Assembly: GCA_963971425.1 (NCBI GenBank)
Contig: OZ020524.1
Coordinates: forward strand, 18,355,845 to 18,419,844
DNA: 64,000 bases
DNA from: Bryoerythrophyllum caledonicum
Lineage: Eukaryota > Streptophyta > Bryopsida > Pottiales > Pottiaceae
Direction: 5' to 3'
In this document: piece by piece, positions 45,836-58,191 of the stretch
Numbering within the stretch: position 1 is the first letter of the stretch
How the letters are laid out: the number at the start of each line of letters is the position of its first letter
Position numbers and translations under genes: made by a program
The notes under the pieces: generated by a model
The model's input: the letters and a program-made list of their open reading frames with translations, nothing else
Databases searched by the model: none
Told to the model about the DNA's origin: nothing

Positions 45836-47411
45836 CAGTGACTCCAAAAACTGAGTCTATGTAAGAAACACACAACTTCAAATGACAATGCCTCAAACAA
45901 GGATGATCAAAATCAAAAGCTATAGAATTTTTTTTTGTAGAGAATAAAGTACTATACAACACCGTAATGGAAAAAAAATGATTTCAATTACAACAAAGTA
46001 AAGAAAGATCTTGAAGCAAAGTATGTACAGAGACTCGGTTTTTGCACTACACCTGAAAAGTCACTTAAAAATTTGTCCACCGCCCTTTTGCAGCCAAAAC
46101 AACTGCAATTTGATCAGGCATGCTAACATATAATCTCTTATACTCTTCTACACTAATAGAAAAGAAAACTTCTTGCACTTGCTTCCACAATTGAAGAATA
46201 CCATTAGGAGCAGTAGAATTGGAATTCACCTACAGTTTAAGTGAAGCCGATATATTTTCAATAGGAATTATGTCAGGAGACTGTGCAAGCCACTTTGAGA
46301 CACAAAATGATTGCCTTCCAAACCAATTCAAAATAATCTTTGTTGAATGAACACTAGTTCTATTGAAAAATAACTTCCTCAACATTGAACTCCAAATCCC
46401 GCAATGTAAAATACAAATCTTGCTCTAAAATCCCTATGTAGCCTCTAGCATTTAAACACCCCTGTATATTGTGCAATGCCCCTAATCCTTTAGAAGTCAA
46501 ACAACTCCATTGCATAATGCCGCCTCTACCATGTTTGACAGTTTGATTGACAACACGTATATGAATGTTTTCTTTGTCTTCAATCCAACACCAAGCTCTT
46601 CCACCTGAGCTAAAACAACATATTTTGGTTTCATCACTAAATACCACCCGCTCCCAATCACTCACTCTCCAATCTTTGTGATTTTGAGCAAATTGAAACC
46701 TTGCTTTGATGTTCTTCACTTAAAAAAGGCTTATCAATTCTTCTAAAAGAAGATAATCCTTGTTCTCTCAACGCATTCTTCAAAGTATTATCACATATTT
46801 CTATACATGTCTCTCTTCTGAGCACTTTTGCAACCTCTGTTGCACTTTCTAAACCTCCAACAATTACTAAACGTGAAGCATACGGCTTCTCCCGCTGTGC
46901 AAGGACTTTATGACGACCTCCTTTAGACAAGTCTAAGTTGTGAGAGTGACGCTTTCTCACTCTATTAACTATAGATTGTGATATACCCAAGCTTCTTGCA
47001 ATCTTTATAATGCTATTTCCTTTTCGACCAAAGCTACAATATTTTCTCCTTTGTCTATAGAAATCGACCTCATCCTTTGTTACAACTTCTACAAATCACA
47101 AGAAGTGTACAAGACAATCTAGTACAAACCCAGAAAAAAATTATTAAATTTCATGAAGCAACAAGAACAAACAAGTTACTGGTGAAAGTAGCAAGGAAGG
47201 TCTCAAAAACTGAGTCTATTTACTCTCAAAACTTTCCTCTCTTTCACTCAAACCTTTTGGAAGATGATGATGTCATCATGACATCATGTCAAAATCAACT
47301 TGAGGTTCTTTTTCATCCATATTCTACATCCACTATAAATATCATTACTTTCTTACCAAGTGGCTTTGAAAGTGCTTGTCCATAACATTGACTCAGATTT
47401 TGGAGTGACTG
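45836..47411 (-). mobile_element. Tc1-type transposon with terminal inverted repeats, 1576 bp
   Basis: Left end CAGTGACTCCAAAAACTG and right end, inverted, CAGTCACTCCAAAATCTG match at 20 of 22 bases. TA precedes the left end (45834-45835); the right flank has CA, one base off TA. Two further copies of the core CAAAAACTGAGTCTATGTA lie inside, at 46026-46045 (inverted) and 47201-47223 (direct). Confidence 0.88.
46062..47060 (-). pseudogene. Tc1-family transposase, frameshifted
   Basis: Helix-turn-helix part: FGRKGNSIIKIARSLGISQS, then VNRVRKRHSHNLDLSKGGRH. Catalytic part: first Asp in VVFSDETKICCF; the second, expected near QDNAP, is destroyed by stops around 46360. The third, Glu, is in LAQSPDIIPIENI, and the end is AVVLAAKGRW. 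The order and spacing are those of DD34E Tc1 transposases. At least two frame changes (near 46690 and 46350) inactivate it. Confidence 0.85.
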
Positions 47412-47973
47412 CAGATGTTCTCCATAAGATGTTCTCCATCAGCGTGGAGAGATGTTCTCCACCAAGACTCGACAAACAATTAACAGATGCCAAAACTTGG
47501 ATGAAAATTTTTTAGTCCCACATGGTTTAGTGCCGAGCATGACCGGCAAGACCTAGGAGATTCTATGAGCTTGATAGATCATGCAAAACATCATATACAC
47601 ATTGGATACATATCACCACGACACTAATTCACGGAAATAACTATATGCTAAAGCCCGCATCAATTTTTGTGGCTATGGTCTCATTAGAATCATCGTAACC
47701 TCGACAACATCCGTCATGGAGATTGTTTTGGCCTTAGTTTCCTTTGCGACAGTGTGTTGAGACCACGTTTGGGCCTTTCCGGCTTTTAACGGTTAAGATT
47801 TATGTGACGACGATTATCAGTTCACATAATTACTAGTACTGGAGAGAAAGCGCACTCAAGCTCCCGGAACAATAATTTATTTTATCATACACAGCAAGGC
47901 CATCTGATTACAAGATACTACAACCTGAGAAATAGGAATATACAAACAGGGAAAGAAGAAGACACTCACTCCC
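47412..47973. other. Non-coding; short GATGTTCTCCA repeats
   Basis: GATGTTCTCCA occurs three times at 47413-47465. The rest has no recognised feature and includes the 3' flank of the CorA-like gene. Confidence 0.5.
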
Positions 47974-50900
47974 TCAGTCCATCCGGACATAATAGTCATT
48001 CGCCCGGTCCATGCCCTGCTCCAGCTCCTCAAAGACACCCTGCGTCGAGGTGGTATCCGAGTCCGTGGTCACATTGTACACCTTCTCGTGCGCCTCCGCC
48101 GCCTGCTGGAACTTGTGCACGAACTCCTGCAGCTCCGCCTTCCGCGATATCACCTCCTCCTCCGTGGGCGGGTTCTTCAGGCCCAGATTCCGTATCCCCA
48201 ACACAATCACCGTGGCTCCCAGTAAAAACAAACACATGGAGAAGATGGCGAACGCGTGCGGGTTGTCTTGGCCGCCCGGGATGCCGTCCAAGTTGATGCC
48301 GAACAGCCCGACGATGACGGATAGCAGGAGGCCGCCGCCGCCGATCACGGCCAGGTTGTGCTGGATCCGGAGGCTCTTCTGCTGCAACTTCTCTCGGGCG
48401 TTGCTCTGCATCACGTCCTGCACCGTGAAGAGGCGGTCGCGCACGTCGTCCTGCTCCTCTAGCATCTCCCGGGACTGCTTGTCCACTTTCTGCAGGATTT
48501 TGAGCGCGTTCTCGTCTTTTAGGTGGGTGACGAGCTCGTGGATGATCTCTTGGCGTGCGTGGAGGGACCACTTGATCCGGATCACCTGCAGGTTATCATA
48601 AACAAGTTACAGCTCGAGTTACGTCAACAAGATCCAGCTTCAACTGCAACACATCTAAAGATTAACTGAAAGAACCACATATAAATTCCGCTCTAAGCGA
48701 TTCTTTCGACCACCTTGATACATATGTTTCAAAATTCTAGCAGTGCTATTATGTTCGCTGCAGTTTCTACTAACTGGAAAGGGCTTAAAAATACACGTCC
48801 AACAGTGCATTACACGCCCCCTGATTCCCAAAAATGCAGGAGTTAAGGAAGAACACCCAGACTTTGAAAACGATGTTTCAGGGTGGTAAACGAACCGCGA
48901 ATTTTGCAGTAAAAGTTTTCTTTTAGTGTGTAAACTTCCTACCTGGGTGGCAAGGTGACGAATTTCTCGGTTCAAGATTATGCTCAGCAACGCTAAATCC
49001 TCGTTCCCTTTCCTGCACAAAACACATCATCTGTTGATACTTGCAATTTAATCGGAAGTTGAAATTCCAAATACCAAATTTCCTCATCTTGTCTATCTGG
49101 AAGAAAAGAAAACTATCTATGAATGTACCTGTTGACGTATTTCAGCTCTACTTCGTCAGCTGCCCCAAAATAGTGCTTCCGCGCCATTCTGCAAGCAAAT
49201 GAGAGCCTCTAGCTGAATACCGGTAGAAAGCCGATAAAAGAAATGGAAACCATGAAAAACCGAGTCTTTAGTTTACACATGCAAAGTTGGATCATACATA
49301 CCGATCATCCCATCGTGCAAGGCGACTGGCCAGCTGGGCTATGACCTCCTGTGCACACTTGGGCGCCTCCGGACCCCCTGCACCCACCAGATCCTGCAAC
49401 CCTTCAACCTATTAGCTAATCTCCAATGCATATTGCAACAACAGAAAAAAAGGGGAAAAAAAAGAGAGGCATACCTGAACTTCCATCACACCAAGCACAT
49501 TCAGATTATGCACAACTCCCTTCACATGCATCGACGTGATGAGGAAGTTCTGAGCCTGCCACGAGCGCAGAATCACAGGCACGTCCTCCTCATCACGGGT
49601 CGGGTCCCCAATCGAGTGACCCGTGAGCTCGAACAACAACCCTCCCGCTACTCGCACAGGCACCTGCAAAATTAAAACAGAAACGTATTTAAAAGCAGAC
49701 AAACTCGGAGAACAAACAAACTCAGGAAACCGACAGCAAACAAATTAACAAGCTTAATACAAAAAACTTCCTCTTGTAAGAGAAATGACTACACCAAGGA
49801 TACTACTATATCAGGAAAATCCTTGGATCGAAGAACAGATAAACTTGAAGTCTAGAAAAATTCTTAGTCATGTGACAGTACTTCATAATGAAAAGGACAG
49901 GATAGGATTTCAACATGAAAGTGGAGTTCAGGATATTTGAATTTGTGTAAAACTTATTTGCACACTAGTTTCGTTTTATGCAGTTGAGTTATTTGTAAAG
50001 TCGCCCAACGTTTCCATTAGATGACCCTCTTTAATATCTATGATAACTCTCTTTTCTCACTCTTCGTAGCTATTACAAATGAAAGAGCTCGGTGGTGTCT
50101 CAAGAATATATGGAAGAGGTTGGTCGAACTCAAATTATAACTAGTTTTAGCCGCCTTTTAGAGATAAGGAAAGGTCATATTGTATCATGAATCTTAGCCA
50201 CCTTTTTCCTCTTTGAGGTGGTTATAGATATAATGAGAGCTGATTTTAAGATGAGGAAAGACGTCAAACTCATGGTATCTTTGCCTCACTATACAAATAA
50301 CTTGAGTAACTTCAAAAGAATTACATAAACCTTGCATGAATGTTGCATCCATCCTGAAGTGTTCCTGATGTAGTACCTCATAGAGAAGGTGCTTCATGCG
50401 GTCGCTGATCAGCCGCTTCTCATCGCGGAGGGCCACACTAATAGCCGGATGCAGCCAACTCGAATTTGCCAGCATCTTCTGAATGTTGGGGTGGCGAGCG
50501 TCAACATGGCACCAGAACGTTGGTCCGGCTCGCTTCTGCCAATATGGTTGGGCCAAATCCGCAGCTGTAAGAGACTCATCATCCTCTGAGAGCTCGGATT
50601 CACCATTGCACCACAACGGATCACCCTACAAAAAGACATCAGACATTCATAGACGAATAGTCTTAGAAACATAGTGAACAAAGAGTTGTAGAAACATAAA
50701 CAAATAGTTTAAATAGAAAGACAGACAAATAGTTGTAGAAACATAGAACAAAGAGTGGTAGAAACTCAAAAGAAGATGGCACCAGACCTGCACTCCTTGT
50801 AAAAGCTCCGACAATCGCGACCATCCAATGGGCACCCACTGCGCCCCATGCTCCTTCTTCTTCCTCGGAGACGGCGACATCGCATTCTCCTCGTCTTTAT

Positions 50901-51192
50901 CCGAGCTCTCCTGCACTCCACTCTCCTCAGGCGCATCCTCCGCAACCTGATCAATTCCAGCCAAGTCTTGGGAATGCTGTACCGAGATCTCGCAGTCGAG
51001 GTGGCCCTGGACGTGCCCATTGCGGTTGCCGAAGTCCGCTCCCACTCGGAACTTCTTCTTCGGCGCAGGGATGTACTCGTACGCGCATAGCAGCCCGTCG
51101 CGCCAGAGGTCGAGCGTGCCCATGCTGCTCACTCTGGAGTCGTGAAAGGCCGGCGCCATCTCCGCCGAGGTTGGGGTGCTGTGGTGGCGCAT
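47974..51192 (-). CDS. CorA-like Mg2+ transporter, 7 exons, 558 aa
   Basis: Exons: 51192-50788, 50625-50377, 49663-49475, 49393-49302, 49188-49129, 49012-48943 and 48585-47974. All introns are GT-AG and the frame is continuous. A long hydrophilic N-terminal part contains an acidic, serine-rich stretch near residue 100. A helical segment (HLKDENALKILQKVDKQSRE) precedes two C-terminal membrane spans (about 433-452 and 466-486). The loop after the first span reads FGINLDGIPG (GIN at 450-452) where classical CorA/MRS2 has GMN. From memory this matches the plant CorA-like family of Arabidopsis At2g42950/At1g29820, not MRS2. Both termini would face the cytosol or matrix. Transport of Mg2+ is inferred from family. 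Intron 2 carries a dispersed repeat. Confidence 0.9.
50143..50283 (+). repeat. Dispersed repeat, copy 2, in intron 2 of the CorA-like gene
   Basis: Matches 33707-33853 in the same block order (TTTTAGCCGCCTTTT, GGAAAGG, CATGAATCTT, TTTGAGGTGGTTATAGATA, TGGTATCTTTG). It lies antisense to the host gene, inside the 713-bp intron 50376-49664. Confidence 0.7.
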
Positions 51193-53609
51193 CGCCGCGA
51201 AATCTTAAAACCCTAATTCTGGGGATCGCTAGAAAAAACCCAGGCCTCACAGACCATTTGCAGCTCCGGATCAAGAATTTCTCACGCCATCTCTACTGCC
51301 CCGGTACCTGATCCTGCTTCTGCGATTCAGATTTGTCACCGAGTTAGCGTCATTTCCCCGGCTGCTAGGCAGCGTAAGTTGCATTGTCGAGGCAGCTAAC
51401 CCTAATTCTCGGCTTCAGGAGCGACCCCAACCTTGAGTTTGACTTTCTTCAATGAAATTGCTCATGAGAGAACTACAGTATACTTTAGGCCATGAAAACA
51501 CAGAGCACCCTTTTCTCATCTACTGGTCACTGTAAGTTGCATTCTCGAGGAAGCCAAACCTAAATCTGGACGACATGCAATTCTCGGCTCTTGGAAATAT
51601 GTTAAAAACGATGGAAGTTGAGGAAACAGAGCAAGTCACGACTTGTTCCAAGGGCGATGAAACTGAAATTACTAACGAGAGAACCACAAAAAATTTAACC
51701 AGAGTTTGCCACCTCGTGAGACACAGCACAGAGAACTCACCTCCAAAATTCACCTGAAGATCGCTCTCCAGAGAAAAGGAGCATGGTAGCATCAAACAAC
51801 TTCTAAATCATTGCCATGAATCAGGTGCAATGCAGTGGCGACAATTGTCACAGATTGGGAGCAAGTTCGAGTCGGTCCCCATCTGGCACAGGACTGACCA
51901 GTTGATTAATACTAAGTTAGTTCAGATAAGATACTGGAAAGCATCAAAAGAGGAGACTTTGGACCCAAAAAAAAATGAAAATGGGGACCCTTGGATCATC
52001 TGACATGGCAATTCCGATTTAGCACCTTGACTCGAGGGCGCCATCCGTCCAGCATGTGACCGGGATCGTGGTTTAAAAGCCACCCAAGTTGTGCTATTGA
52101 CACCCTACCGGATTGGATATAACAGCCGCAATATTTAATGCAAAACATTCACACTCATGAATTGAAGAGAACAGTCAAGTTTGTGCTCACATTCACTGCA
52201 CTACTCATGGAGTTTTTGGTGTACTGCTGTGGTTAGTCTCATGTAGTGTATGTAAGATTGTCTAACCTTCTTCCACCACACATCCCACTTCCCACTTTGT
52301 GATCTCCGATGCATTTCGTTTGAGAGTCTAGATGAGTGATTTGGTACCTAGTCAAGTAAGAAACCATGTGGGACCAGTTCGCTCCTCCCTTGCCATGTCA
52401 TCCACCCTTCAAAGCCACACCCACCCATCCCAACCTCATAATTAATATCAATGTTGAAACCTGTAGAGATTTTCTTGTGGACTATTTGAGCTTGCTCCGA
52501 GGCATACGTCAATTCAGATAGGCGGAGTGAATTTTGGTGGAGCAGGGCGCAATAGCGTAGCCTCCTGTTTCCATCGTGTAGCCTCCTGTTGAAAATTGTG
52601 CAGCGCATTGAATTTTTGTCGACTTGGGTGGGGATCGTTGGATTGAGTGTAAGAAACAGCAACCCTGTTGACCCTGGTGATATCTGGCTAACTTAGATCT
52701 CAACAAGTGAGGTTAAAATCAAACCAAACAGAATTGTGAATCCACCCACTTCTGGGCGGCTCACAATGATGAATTGTCTCGAGACGATTTTTGTTCTACT
52801 GATCTGGTGGTTGACAAACAACAAAATCAGTGGATTCTATTTTACCCCTAAAAAGAGAAGATCCTTCTATCTTGTCAAAAGGATTATTTTATCCCCTTGG
52901 GCCGCCTATTGCTATTTGCTTTATCCTAAGCACGTCAACACAAGGTTAAAGTCTGTAGGTGTGCACCTGAAGGACTGCAATCTGCACCAGCATGGCCCGC
53001 TCAGAAGCATCCAGAGCGAGCTATCCGTTGACATCAAATGTTGCAGTTCACAAGCTTAGACAGATGTAGGCTGTACTCTATTGTTGAAGAGAGAATGACT
53101 CTAATGGTAAGCTTGGGGTAGCGCACTCAAGCTACAATGAGATAGCAGTTCAAGACGAACCTGCACGTTGCGAAGTCTCAATTAACTGTGAAGCGCGCTC
53201 GGTGGTGCACGGCGATGTTGCAGCTGGTAAGTATGTCACCCAAGCAATTTTTCTTCTCTGAGCTCATGTAGTGATCAATGTTTCCAACTGCTGTTTATTC
53301 ATAGCCATATTGTCTTCAGCGAGAGAGTCGAGACTTCTGAACCTTAATTGATGTCAAAGAAGCCACCAACAGTTAGAGGTTCTTGAAGCGCAGTGCGCAC
53401 TGTTCAAGCTACGCAAATTTTTATGTCAATTATGTCTATGGCTACTCCGTTTTTTGCTCACCGTCTCAATTCTGCACCATGCCAATTCACGTCGAGCTTG
53501 AATGCATAAAACTTGGAAGCTCTGACATCAATTTCCTTCTTGCAGCTGTGAAGAGCAACCACAGAGCAGCAAGAAACAGCTCCAGAATATCTGACCTCAA
53601 CATGTAGTC
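51193..53609. other. Intergenic, promoter regions, no further gene
   Basis: Includes the promoter of the CorA-like gene (minus) and of the zinc-finger gene (plus). GCATTSTCGAGG-type words recur near 51380 and 51540. Short frames, such as the one at 53383-53607, end just before the zinc-finger start and may be 5' UTR. Nothing else is supported. Confidence 0.45.
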
Positions 53610-55043
53610 ATGACTTCTCAAGCGCTCAACGTCACCACAAATCAGAGCGTTGGCATTGTAGCCACTTTGAGTCGATCACAAATGCTTCAGTTTTTGAACG
53701 GCGACTCTAGTCCTCCTCTCAACCTCCGGCTCTCAACCAGGTCAATCAATACTCCCGAACATACAACCAACACAGTTATACCGGTCATGCACCCAAACCT
53801 AGTGCACACTCTCAAAACCATACTGTCTGCGAAAACCGACGCAAATTCTTCGGAAGACAGCGGTAGGTGTGGAGCACGACCCGACAACTCGCAACTATCA
53901 GAAAAAGAAAACACTCTCGGAGTAACAGATCACTACAACAGGCAGGCCTCACCTGAAACTGAAAAGCAGGTGAGATTCTCTCCTCTAGCCATCGCTTCCT
54001 CTCTGCCTTCGCTGGTTTGAAACGATGATCAAGCTGCATGTTCGGGTTTTATGACAGGACGCGATGGTGATTCCGGTGGACTTGATCGAGAACAGGCGGC
54101 CATACCAGTGCCCGTTCGCGGGGTGCCAGAGGACGTTCAAGAACCCGCAGACGATGCGAATGCACCACAAGACGCACTTCTGCGACGCGCTGGGAGCGGA
54201 GGCGGCGTTCCTCGCATCGCAACCAGGCTCCCCTCTCCGAGCAGGCCACAACAAAAAGATCGCCTCCCGCTGCCCGACGTGCCACCGCACGTTCGTCGGC
54301 CTGTACGAGCTCCGGCGCCACTACGGCCGCAAGCACTCCGCGGGCGAGAAGCGCCACGCGTGCCGCAAGTGCGCCAAGCGCTTCCACGTCGAGGTCGATG
54401 TGCGCGACCACGAAAAGCTCTGCGGCACGCCTATCGCCTGCAAATGTGGCCTCACATTCGCGTTCAAATGCAACCTCGTCGCGCACAAGAAAACTCACCC
54501 GCAGTGCCAGGAGCCAGCCCCCTCCGCCATGGCGCAGTACACACCAATTCAATCAAGCGATGCCAAACAGGTGCCTGAAAATCAATCTCCTCAAAACAAT
54601 CTCCTCTTCATAGTTCTAGAGTTTCTTTCTTTCTCCTAGTAAATCTCCTCAAAACAACCACCTCTTCACCATCTCCTCTTCGCAACGTGCTTTAGTTCTA
54701 GAGTTTCTTTCTTCCTCCTAATAAATCTCCTCTAAACAATCTCCTCTAACATCTCCTCAAAACAATCTCCTCTTCGCCATCTCCTCTTCGCAACGTGCTT
54801 CAGTTCTAGAGTTTCTTCCTTTCATCTAATGAATCTCCTCAAAACAATCTCCTCTAACAATCTCTTCTAACAATCTCCTCGAAACGTCTTCTGCTTTGGC
54901 TTCAGGGAGGAAGAAGAGTAGCGGAACTGGATTTTGCGTCTTCTTTGTTTCAGATACCATTGTCTTCTCAAACCTTCGAGATGGTTCCCAGCGACCACTA
55001 CTTTCTTGCTGCATTGGCGTCGACAAGTATTCCACGGGAGTGA
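53610..55043 (+). CDS. C2H2 zinc-finger protein, 3 exons, 336 aa
   Basis: Exons 53610-53969, 54058-54570 and 54906-55043, all GT-AG and phase 0. Four fingers sit in the middle: residues 138-160 (CPFAGCQRTF...HHKTH), 192-213 (CPTCHRTF...HYGRKH), 222-242 (CRKCAKRF...HEKLC, a C2HC type) and 248-267 (CKCGLTFAFKCNLVAHKKTH). The pattern of a C2HC finger followed at once by CxCG recalls the STOP1, IDD and WIP groups of plant transcription factors; I cannot choose among them. The N-terminal 120 residues are Ser/Thr/Asn-rich. The third exon adds a hydrophobic tail (LDFASSLFQIPL). If intron 2 is retained the protein ends instead at a stop at 54637-54639. Confidence 0.8.
54571..54905 (+). repeat. AATCTCCTC-rich tandem repeats in zinc-finger intron 2
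   Basis: The intron consists largely of AATCTCCTC and AAACAATCTCCTCT words, with a longer unit around GTTCTAGAGTTTCTTT at 54613, 54695 and 54803. The pyrimidine-rich strand is the sense strand. Confidence 0.85.
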
Positions 55044-55067
55044 TTGATCGTCAAACTGCAGCTCATG

Positions 55068-55087
55068 AACCCTAAACCCTAAACCCT
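55068..55087. repeat. Short interstitial telomere repeat
   Basis: AACCCTAAACCCTAAACCCT: nearly three units of the plant-type TTTAGGG repeat on the minus strand, 25 bp after the zinc-finger stop codon, so probably in its 3' UTR. Confidence 0.9.
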
Positions 55088-56173
55088 CACGAGCTGCCCT
55101 CGTTCATACTATGTAGAATTAATACGCATGTATTTACGGTATAGATACGGGTAGCAAATAATTAGGCTGGTAAAATCCAGCCAGTTATTTGTGCAATTGA
55201 GGATTACGTTGCAAGATTTTGCTCTAGGCTATGTTGTAAGTCTACTCTTACCTGTAAATTTGGGATACGTTGTGACGTAAGATTAAAATGTGTGTAAGGA
55301 TGTGACATAAATTTTATAGATGGTTTTGTTCTCCTCGGAAAAATCAGCTGAAGTATGTTCTTAGGGGAATACAATATGGTGTTTTTTTCTGTATTTAATA
55401 AAAACCAAAAATTCTGATGGGAAATTTAGGTTGAAGAAAGGTTAGAATTAAGATTGACATAGTTAGTGATTCTTGATTTAGAACCTCTTATTTGGGTGAT
55501 AAATGCTTGGTAGATTTGGGTTTTGAATCTAACATGATGTCATGGCTTCTTAGTCGCTTTTCAAATATCTTCATTAGAACGTAATGACTTGGTTGAAAAA
55601 TAGATTAAGGTGGCTCCCCTTGGTAACCATCTCAAACCCATAACCGACAACTTAAAATTTGAGATGTATTCAACCCACTTCTAGTGTCCTAATACCACTC
55701 ATTCAGGCTACTGTATTATTCATGACCCCTTACTTTTGGTTAGCTCATAGGAAGAATACTTATTGGTTGTCACTTGCTGAACAAGGGAGCACCCTTTGAA
55801 AATTCATAACTTCTTTAAAGTTCATTGGAAAAATATGAAATCCCATAGGTTGAAATTGTAATTATATTAGCTATCACTAGTAAATAAAAGTATTATTATT
55901 TGTTCTCTCCAATTATGCACGTTGCTTAACTTGTCACCTGTGTGGGGGTACTTTAAGTGGCCACCTTTTTCATAATTACAAGACCAACAAAGAATATTGG
56001 GCTCGTAGTAAGGTATACCCCCGTGACCACCACCTTCATGATCACCACCACTAATCTTTGGTCCCATTCCATCCCATATTAGACCCATTTCCACCCATTC
56101 ACTCTTTTTCAGCTCCAAATTAAGGCTTACTATTAGTCAAGACCCCTAACTTTTAGTCAGCAATGATGGAGGG
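55088..56173. other. AT-rich, internally repetitive, no gene
   Basis: The stretch 55800-55950 recurs as a diverged direct copy at 56507-56655 (TCATTGGMAAAATATG, GCTATCAC, TATTATTATTTG). The word ATGACCCCTTACTTTTGGTTAGC near 55720 is echoed near 56140. It looks like an old duplicated non-coding element. Confidence 0.55.
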
Positions 56174-56450
56174 GGCCAGAGCAAATTGACCCCCTCGCTC
56201 GTCCTTACCCAAGGGGGCCACGAGGTGGTGGGGCCAAACCTAGCCCATATTTTGTTTTTGGATGAAGTCCTATTTATAGAAAAAAGAGTCCTTTGGGGTA
56301 AACAATCGCCATAGGCCTCAAATTTGTCCAAAAAATCCAAAAAAAACCTCTGGACCCCCCAAAATAAGAGGGCTAGAAAAATGACCCCATGCAAACAAGA
56401 CGGGGCCCACCTCGTATAAGGACAAGCGAGGGAGTCAATTCGCCCTGGCC
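56174..56450. mobile_element. 277-bp MITE with 9-10-bp target duplication
   Basis: Ends GGCCAGAGC and GCCCTGGCC extend into inverted repeats of about 34 bp (about 30 matches) containing AATTGACCCCCTCGCT. TGATGGAGGG flanks both sides (56164-56173 and 56451-56460). A 9-10-bp duplication and long inverted repeats suit a Mutator-type MITE. Confidence 0.85.
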
Positions 56451-56460
56451 TGATGGAGGG

Positions 56461-58191
56461 TACCTAGTGGCAGAAATAGGCTAATCATGGCTGACCACTT
56501 TAAAAATTCATGGCTGATTCACATCTCATTGGCAAAATATGGAATCACTTGGATTGAGATTGCAATTCAATTGGCTATCACGGAAAAATAAAGGTATTAT
56601 TATTTGGGCTCTCTTTATATGCACATTGCTTAAATTGCCGGTCATGGGGGGTAAACCTCAGAACCAAATTCGTATCGCATTCTTGGAGTGTACTTTCCAT
56701 AGAAAAGACAAGTCAACAACCTAGGGTCTACAAGTGGTTTTCAGCTTTGACGACCTCTCCAACGATTTCTAAAATTAACAAAAAGCTACAAGAAAGATCA
56801 GGCTACAAATAATACACTATTAAAATTTGGAAAAATAATGAATTGTAGCCAAAATGCTTCCCACATAATAAGTATTTAGCCACCTTTTGAAATGATATCC
56901 ACGGGTATCACATAAGTATATCATGGATAACACCTAGGTATATCATGGATATTGCATGGCCTAAGTTTCTCCACATATTATGTACTTGAATAGCCTACTT
57001 AACTACTTCAAAGTGTAGGTTGTAGCATTTCTACAAATTTCCAAAAATTGATTCTAGTGTCGCTGGACCTCTCACATTCACATCAACCAAAAATCTTTTA
57101 ACACCATATTCATTATATTGGGAGATTGGGAGCCTTCCAAAATAACATTTGAAGCTTGAGTTGACCTAAACATGCAAATTTTTAGTGAATTTGCCCAATG
57201 CAATTTGTCCGATATCTAGAGTGTGGGTGCATATTTAGCTTGAGTTGACCTGAAAGTGCACAAACAGTTACTATTGGGAAAATCCATTCATACCTGTCAA
57301 AGTCCTGAAAATCTCCCAATATAACGAACATGGAGATTTTTCCCATGAGTCGTCCACTTTGCACATCCACCATGGTCGACTTATTCACCTTATTCATCCA
57401 TCTTCATTCCTCCATTCTCGGTAGAGTGCTGCTGATCAAGTCCAGAAGCTTCATGTACAGTTGTGAATTCACTGTGAATTAGGTCATTCTGACCTCCACG
57501 TCGTGTTTCCACACTTCCGTTTAGGTTTTTACAGGGCAACAAGCATGAACGGTAGTCTATGTGGAGTGAGCGTCTGAGCGTGGACATTTTTCGTAGCTGC
57601 TCGATCGGGTTTCTGCTGACGGACCTGGACTTGCGTTGCGTCGATGTTCACCGAAAGAGCGGTTGAGTTTCAGCTACAATCTTAGATTCTTCTCTACGGC
57701 AATGTTGTGAGCGGAGTTACGTATTCGCAGTTGAAGAAAATGCGGACTGTGCAGAGGGCCCACCGCGTCGGCAGAATTGTCCTCCACTGCGCGGATGTCA
57801 TTCTGCGGTGATACGAGTCGTACACCATGTCGAGCCTCCCGTAAAACCTGCGAGGGCTGCTTTCACATCGTCTTCGGCATTTCGGCGTTAAACGATAATC
57901 GTTTTCTTCAGGTAACCTTTTAAGTATTAGTAGTCTCTCGGTAACTTATCGTTGATATCTTCACATTTCGTCCAGACAAATTTATCTAGATTCTACTTCG
58001 ACAATTTAGAACTGCAGGCTACTGAGCAACAAGTTTCGTAACCTTTACTTTAGCTCAGAGAAAAACTCGGTCCGCCTTCATGAATCTTTGCGTGTCACAT
58101 CGTTGCATAATTTGTATTGCTTTTCTTTTGAGAGTGCTCTTTTGGTCTCTGCCATACATGCAGGGACCGGCCTCCAACAACAACGACAGCC
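56461..58191. other. Non-coding; promoter side of the 58192 gene
   Basis: Contains the second copy of the 55800 repeat (56507-56655), then AT-rich DNA to about 57400 and more balanced DNA to 58190. An acceptor-like CATGCAG sits at about 58157-58163, so the gene at 58192 may have an upstream exon. No other gene is supported. Confidence 0.45.

Noticed and set aside
48011..48601. 196-codon plus frame over the CorA-like last exon
   Set aside because: Antisense shadow; the minus frame has clear membrane spans and splice continuity.
55068..55087. Chromosome end or fusion site
   Set aside because: Fewer than three telomere units, with a gene on one side and ordinary DNA on the other.
57390..57587. 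65-codon minus frame as a small gene
   Set aside because: Short, no motif, no clear promoter or splice context.
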